A stretch of DNA of 64,000 bases from JBBIJR01 sp037445875 (GTDB lineage: Bacteria > CLD3 > SB21). Shown here piece after piece: positions 63,864 through 64,000 of this stretch. The stretch is taken from the NCBI GenBank assembly GCA_037445875.1, contig JBBIJR010000005.1, positions 12,507-76,506 of the forward strand. The letters run 5' to 3'. A model generated the notes under the pieces. That model searched no databases. It was not told the origin of the DNA and worked only from the letters and a program-made list of their open reading frames with translations. Every line of letters starts with the position of its first letter. Position 1 is the stretch's first letter. Made by a program: the position numbers and the translations under genes.

Positions 63864-64000
63864 ATGATCGTGGCCGGGAAAAACCGTTGTACTGTACGAA
63901 AAAAAGCTTTTCCAGGGAAAGACTCTGTTTTACCTAGGATAATCCCCGACCACCTGGGTTCCATCCGCGTCACCCTCGATCAAAACGGCAATATAGACTC
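63864..64000 (+). CDS. Second RHS tip, 5' end only
   Basis: An open frame from ATG 63864 to the window edge reads PDHLGSIRVTLDQNGNID, which aligns with SDWIGSIRVVVNEQGSVD in the preceding RHS gene. The first about 28 residues (KNRCTVRKKAFPGKDSVL) are not RHS-like. It looks like a second displaced RHS C-terminal cassette. Confidence 0.5.
   Translation, partial: MIVAGKNRCTVRKKAFPGKDSVLPRIIPDHLGSIRVTLDQNGNID

Noticed and set aside
63658..63867. 69-codon frame between RHS tips
   Set aside because: It crosses a terminator-like hairpin and a second perfect hairpin, and its translation is low-complexity Arg-rich.
1..64000. CRISPR array, rRNA, tRNA, integrase or intact insertion sequence
   Set aside because: Scanned by eye; no regularly spaced direct repeats, no TTCGA-arm with acceptor stem, no transposase motif seen. 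A dedicated tool could still find a divergent tRNA.

Overview
The window is high-GC bacterial chromosome with tightly packed genes. Several traits point to the FCB superphylum (Bacteroidota/Ignavibacteriota/Calditrichota-like) rather than Proteobacteria or Firmicutes. Two secreted proteins end in Por/type IX-style C-terminal sorting tails (NPFNP...YNxLG.EV..L...SGxYFYRL). There are many YCF48/BNR, PD40 and choice-of-anchor domains, a fused alpha/beta 2-oxoacid dehydrogenase E1, a bacterial kynurenine route, and FCB-type RHS repeats. Promoters that can be read by eye are ordinary TTGnnn-N17-TAnnnT, not the Bacteroidia TTTG/TAnnTTTG type. Species cannot be named from the sequence. The data look like a draft assembly: one 10-N gap and several apparent frameshifts.

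Layout. 1-6444: a partial GAF/multi-PAS sensor running off the left edge, coaX, a nitrilase-family amidohydrolase, a receiver-kinase-receiver hybrid, and rsgA split by a frameshift. 6601-13585: a membrane winged-helix protein, then three exported proteins (a PD40 propeller with a CxxCH motif, a very large YCF48/HYDIN-like protein with a scaffold gap, and a CxCH choice-of-anchor protein). 13586-17941: a non-coding or decayed stretch, nitronate monooxygenase, a DUF4442 thioesterase-like protein, dus and an esterase. 17983-30260: a 1607-residue nucleotide cyclase-STAND NTPase-TPR protein translationally coupled to a secreted TPR protein, mazG, a decayed nucleotidyltransferase with its small partner, a Cys-rich protein, an RDD protein and an M14 peptidase.

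30298-45687 (minus): one long run of closely spaced or overlapping genes, probably a single transcription unit. It starts with an aminotransferase, a CDP-alcohol phosphatidyltransferase and an NTP-transferase (possible lipid head-group module). It continues through DUF4416, kynU, kmo, an M50 protease, a GATase, HIT, lipA, pdxJ, EamA, an FtsX-type permease and an S9 peptidase. 45899-49926 (minus): rpmB with promoter and terminator, a thioredoxin-like lipoprotein gene with two reading-frame lesions, a VOC protein, a CARDB lipoprotein, and an isolated 624-residue repeat protein behind a structured leader. 50141-54732 (minus): a MacAB-like efflux operon. 55161-61693 (plus): rarA, dut, a hypothetical gene, ferritin, lipB, a TPR protein and the fused E1. 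61765-64000: AT-richer RHS tip with a variable C-terminal toxin-like domain, a probable immunity gene, and the start of a second RHS tip.

Functional links: lipA and lipB supply lipoate to complexes such as the one served by the E1. kmo and kynU form the middle of tryptophan-to-quinolinate/NAD synthesis. The cyclase-STAND-TPR protein and the large sensors suggest heavy investment in signalling. I saw no CRISPR array, rRNA, tRNA, integrase or intact insertion sequence.
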